From contig NZ_CP047355.1 of assembly GCF_030408815.1 (NCBI RefSeq), forward strand, positions 992,001 through 1,056,000: DNA of 64,000 bases. The letters are read 5' to 3'. This DNA is from Corynebacterium freiburgense. GTDB taxonomy: Bacteria > Actinomycetota > Actinomycetes > Mycobacteriales > Mycobacteriaceae. Below the pieces are notes generated by a model, which saw nothing but the letters and a program-made list of their open reading frames with translations, ran no database searches and was not told where the DNA came from. The position numbers and the translations under genes are program-made. The first letter of the stretch is position 1, and every line of letters starts with the position of its first letter. Below are positions 61,625 to 64,000 of this stretch, in pieces.

Positions 61625-62639
61625 TAAGTACTGAGCCAACCATGATGCCGAGCACTACAAAATAGGCATATTTCCATTGCAATTCTGGCATGTAGTTGAA
61701 ATTCATGCCGTAAATTCCCGCAATCATTGTTGGTAGTGCGGCCATACCAACGAGGGCGGAAATTTTCCTCATATCGCTGTTTTGTTGCAATGTAATCTTT
61801 GCGACGCCCGCGTCAATCAATGCCGAAAGACGCTCGTCGTAGCCAGCGACACGGTCAGCAACAATAAGTTCGTGATCCAAAACGTCACGAAAATAGGAGC
61901 GAATTGGTTTTGGCAGTAAGTCTTTGTGGTTTTGAATCAAAGCCTGCAGTGCTTGAGCTAGTGGGTCAATAGCATGGCGCATTTCCAGAATTTCTCGTTT
62001 AATCATATAGATTTGCTCAATATCAAAGCGCGAATTTGGCGTAAATACCTCGCTTTCTAGCTCGTCTACGTCATATCCCAATTGGGTAGAAATACTTAGG
62101 TATTCATCCACGAGGATATCGGCAATTCGCCATGCAACGGCGGAGGGGCCTAATGCGCATTGTTCTGGATCTTGCTCAACTTTTTGGCGTAAACCGGCAA
62201 TCTTTGTGTGCTCGCCGTGCCGAATTGTAATTATGAAATCTTTGCCGACGATCATTTGCACTTCACCTGTAGAAATAATCTCTTTGGCGTCAGATACAGA
62301 TTCGTGTTCTTGGTATTTTACTGACCGAACAACAAAAAATACTTGGTCGTCGTATCGCTCAACTTTGGGGCGTTGATGTGCGGAAACCGCATCCTCCACA
62401 ATCAGTTCGTGCAATCCAAACGCCTCGGCCACATTATTCATATGCTCCTCTGAGGGTTCCAGCATGCCCAACCACACAAAACTATTATTGCGGTTTCGCA
62501 CTTCAGCTAATGCTGCAGCATATGTAAATTCCTCCGGCAGCCGATGCCCATCCACGTAGACTCGACACCGCTCGATGACACTTTCTATTGTGCGGTGGGG
62601 GAGAGAAGAATTCCGAATATTTCTACGTGGCGTGACCAT
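61587..62639 (-). CDS. corA: Magnesium/cobalt transporter CorA
   Basis: 350 residues. A large cytoplasmic N-terminal domain, long stalk helix and two C-terminal helices with the YGMNF motif between them, which forms the selectivity filter. The C-terminus is basic (WWSLRKNNWL). Imports Mg2+ or Co2+ as a pentamer. The start at 62639 (ATG) fits the usual length. Its 3' end overlaps the convergent gene by 38 bases. Confidence 0.93.
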   Translation of the reverse strand: MVTPRRNIRNSSLPHRTIESVIERCRVYVDGHRLPEEFTYAAALAEVRNRNNSFVWLGMLEPSEEHMNNVAEAFGLHELIVEDAVSAHQRPKVERYDDQVFFVVRSVKYQEHESVSDAKEIISTGEVQMIVGKDFIITIRHGEHTKIAGLRQKVEQDPEQCALGPSAVAWRIADILVDEYLSISTQLGYDVDELESEVFTPNSRFDIEQIYMIKREILEMRHAIDPLAQALQALIQNHKDLLPKPIRSYFRDVLDHELIVADRVAGYDERLSALIDAGVAKITLQQNSDMRKISALVGMAALPTMIAGIYGMNFNYMPELQWKYAYFVVLGIMVGSVLIMWWSLRKNNWL

Positions 62640-62746
62640 AAACGTGAAAAACCTTTCCCGAAGGGGGACAAAACAGCTTTAGTGTACGCCGTCCGCGTAG
62701 AGTGGAATACGTTATCCATATTCCACACCGACCAAGGTTTACCTTT

Positions 62747-63424
62747 ATGCATCGTCGATTTCTTCCGGCCACCTTGGCCGTACTAGGTCTAGCGTCCACG
62801 CTAATCGCCTGCACCGATGAACCCAAACATCCCGAACGCGAACCTGACTATAAGCCTATTGAAATCGCGGTACTAGACCGGTCCAATGAACAACTCATTC
62901 TTGGCGAGCTCTATCAACACGCATTTAAGAAAAAAGAACGAAATGCGTTTCTTATTCGGCTTTCAAGTGACAAAGAAGTCCGCAAAGTCGAGCGTATTCG
63001 AAATCGCTCAGCGGACCTCGTTGTGGGTTGTACTGGTGAAATCCTCTATGAAGTAAATCCGAAACTTGCGGAGGAAATCTCGGCTGAATATCGCAAAGCG
63101 CTCGAATCCGGAAAAATTGATTCAAATAATGGTGAGTGGCGGGACAAAGTATATAAGGCGATGGTCGGTTCGCTTCCAGGAAAACTCGCCGCATCTGATC
63201 CTTCAAATGCGCTCGGCTGCGAAAACTATGAAGGCCCCGAATTGCCCCAAAATATTGTGCCGATTTTCCGCAATGAAGTACTCAACCGCAATGACAAACT
63301 GGTATTGAACTATATTAGTGGCACTATTAGTACAAATGATATGGCGAAGCTGGCCGAAGAGGTAGAGAAAGAAAAATCAGTTTCCGCAGTGGTTGATCGA
63401 TATATTAACCAAAAAGGCTTCTAA
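62747..63424 (+). CDS. Orphan lipoprotein, OpuAC-like fragment
   Basis: About 225 residues. The signal peptide MHRRFLPATLAVLGLASTL ends in the lipobox LIAC. The part IAVLDRSNEQLILGELYQHA resembles the start of OpuAC glycine-betaine-binding domains (KNFTEQ-IL-EL). The rest is shorter than a full binding protein, so ligand binding is uncertain. No ABC permease or ATPase lies nearby. AAGG lies 11 bases before the ATG. Confidence 0.75.
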   Translation: MHRRFLPATLAVLGLASTLIACTDEPKHPEREPDYKPIEIAVLDRSNEQLILGELYQHAFKKKERNAFLIRLSSDKEVRKVERIRNRSADLVVGCTGEILYEVNPKLAEEISAEYRKALESGKIDSNNGEWRDKVYKAMVGSLPGKLAASDPSNALGCENYEGPELPQNIVPIFRNEVLNRNDKLVLNYISGTISTNDMAKLAEEVEKEKSVSAVVDRYINQKGF

Positions 63425-63676
63425 TCGCACAATGCAGCCCCTTTAAAAGGCGCAACACCACCGATGTGTGGTAGGGGTGGACTGCTCCCCATTTATTGGA
63501 CTGTACTGTGCAAGGTTTTAGCCTGGTGTTGTGGGATTTGTGGCTGGTGGTTGGGTTGTGTGCGTCCGGTTACCTGGGATTTGGTTGGGGTGCATATGGG
63601 TTGGGTGGAGGTGCTTAATCTTTTCGGGCTGCTGGCCAGGAGGTGCTCAGTCTTTTTGGGTGCTGGTTGGGCGTGT

Positions 63677-63722
63677 TGTCACAGATTCCATTTTTTCGGC
63701 CGATTTTATGGAATCTGCGACA
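63677..63722. repeat. 46-bp palindrome, copy C3
   Basis: Matches B3 in inverse orientation. Arms TGTCACAGATTCCAT and ATGGAATCTGCGACA, with TCGGCCGA in the centre. Confidence 0.92.
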
Positions 63723-63738
63723 CGATAGGTAGGGAACC

Positions 63739-63784
63739 TGTCACGAATTCCATTTTTTTCGCTGTTTTTATGGAATCTGCGACA
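63739..63784. repeat. 46-bp palindrome, copy C2
   Basis: Matches B2 inverted. Arms TGTCACGAATTCCAT and ATGGAATCTGCGACA, centre TTTTTTTCGCTGTTTT. Confidence 0.92.
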
Positions 63785-63820
63785 CACCCCAGGTCAACGC
63801 TTGTGCGCAATGTTGGCTGC

Positions 63821-63866
63821 TGTCACAAATTCCATTTTTTCAGCCGATTTTATGGAATCTGCGACA
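63821..63866. repeat. 46-bp palindrome, copy C1
   Basis: Matches B1 inverted. Arms TGTCACAAATTCCAT and ATGGAATCTGCGACA; the centre TTTTTTCAGCCGATTTT differs from B1 in its middle bases while the arms still pair. Confidence 0.92.
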
Positions 63867-64000
63867 GTAGAGATAAAAACATCACTAATTTGATAGGGTG
63901 CGCCTATCAAACCGCAGGGAAAGCAGCTCCAACCCCAGGAAACCCAGCCAGGCTGCATGGAAATCGGCGTCAACCACCCAGATCAGTCACTTCCAACCAG

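Larger units (their letters stand above)
63652..63913. repeat. 260-bp repeat block C, inverted copy of block B
   Basis: The reverse complement of 34091-34352 with few differences. The order from right is the 9-bp inverted repeat (63889-63911, TTTGATAGG/CCTATCAAA), an AT-rich spacer and palindromes C1, C2, C3 with the same 36- and 16-base spacing. The two blocks bracket about 29.3 kb and could recombine to invert it. Confidence 0.93.
63425..64000. other. Non-coding region with repeat block C at the right edge
   Basis: 576 bases with no credible gene. From 63510 to 63660 it is G/T-rich low-complexity DNA, with a degenerate repeat around GTCTTTTTGGGTGCTGG that also occurs next to block B. Then comes block C with three palindromes (63677-63866) and an end hairpin at 63889-63911. 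The open frame 63531-63728 crosses repeats and is rejected. Confidence 0.75.

Noticed and set aside
63531..63728. 65-codon open frame near the right edge
   Set aside because: G/T-rich low-complexity start followed by a palindrome; same artefact as at 34 kb.
1..64000. tRNA, rRNA, prophage or insertion sequence
   Set aside because: I saw no tRNA-like cloverleaf, rRNA sequence, transposase or integrase reading frame in the window.

Overview
The window is chromosomal DNA from a Corynebacterium. The long syntenic runs typA-lpqW-mshB-fdxC-dapC, dapD-permease-second dapD-dapE-LOG, and glgA/glgC-O-methyltransferase-sigE-anti-sigma-tatB-mrp-DUF1003-MgtE_N/CBS-corA are the Corynebacteriales backbone, also known from Mycobacterium tuberculosis Rv1165-Rv1239. 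A DtxR box, GlxR-like boxes, a PtsS-type sucrose PTS and many GTG/TTG starts agree. The base composition looks close to balanced, lower in GC than C. diphtheriae. A sucrose-fermenting low-GC relative such as C. kutscheri is possible, but I cannot confirm the species.

Layout. 1-7.6 kb: a probable iron-acquisition locus, with a truncated ABC exporter diverging from an Opp-type importer operon (lipoprotein, two permeases, double ATPase) that ends in a thioredoxin-reductase-like flavoprotein. A 16/19 DtxR box precedes the importer. 7.6-11.8 kb: a DUF4232 lipoprotein, then a TPP riboswitch, the YkoEDC ECF transporter, a small kinase-like P-loop protein and a Nudix hydrolase. 12-19.3 kb: lactate permease, then an Opp/Dpp peptide importer operon. 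19.3-21.8 kb: secreted protease, ArsC-like protein, DUF402 protein, secreted protein. 21.9-31 kb: typA, lpqW, mshB, membrane protein, fdxC, dapC, GtrA protein and two adjacent polysaccharide deacetylases. 31-39 kb: dapD, amino-acid permease, a repeat-rich non-coding kilobase, second dapD, dapE, LOG protein, two small proteins and an RlmA-like methyltransferase.

39-44.6 kb is an accessory sucrose island on the minus strand: an active-looking GH32 sucrase, PTS EIIBCA, acetolactate decarboxylase and a second GH32 protein that has lost all three catalytic residues. 44.7-49.1 kb: a VOC protein and a MacAB-like ABC system whose adaptor carries a 67-residue glycine-rich insert. 49.5-54.5 kb: glgA/glgC, O-methyltransferase, sigE, anti-sigma factor, tatB. 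54.5-57.9 kb: a compact five-gene membrane cluster (DUF4178, DUF2617, DUF4247, DUF350, spermidine-synthase-like). 58-63.4 kb: mrp, DUF1003, MgtE_N/CBS protein, a membrane-stress-type protein, corA and an orphan lipoprotein.

The main signal not explained by genes is a family of 46-bp palindromes with 15-bp arms and a 16-bp centre. Three copies lie at 34.1-34.3 kb and three at 63.7-63.9 kb, in two nearly identical blocks of about 260 bp in opposite orientation that bracket 29 kb. Two degenerate copies lie at 1.56-1.70 kb. The other main leads are the five-gene DUF cluster, the GH32 pseudoenzyme next to an acetolactate decarboxylase, and the flavoprotein without an NADPH motif in the DtxR-linked operon. 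All were read by eye; no searches were run.
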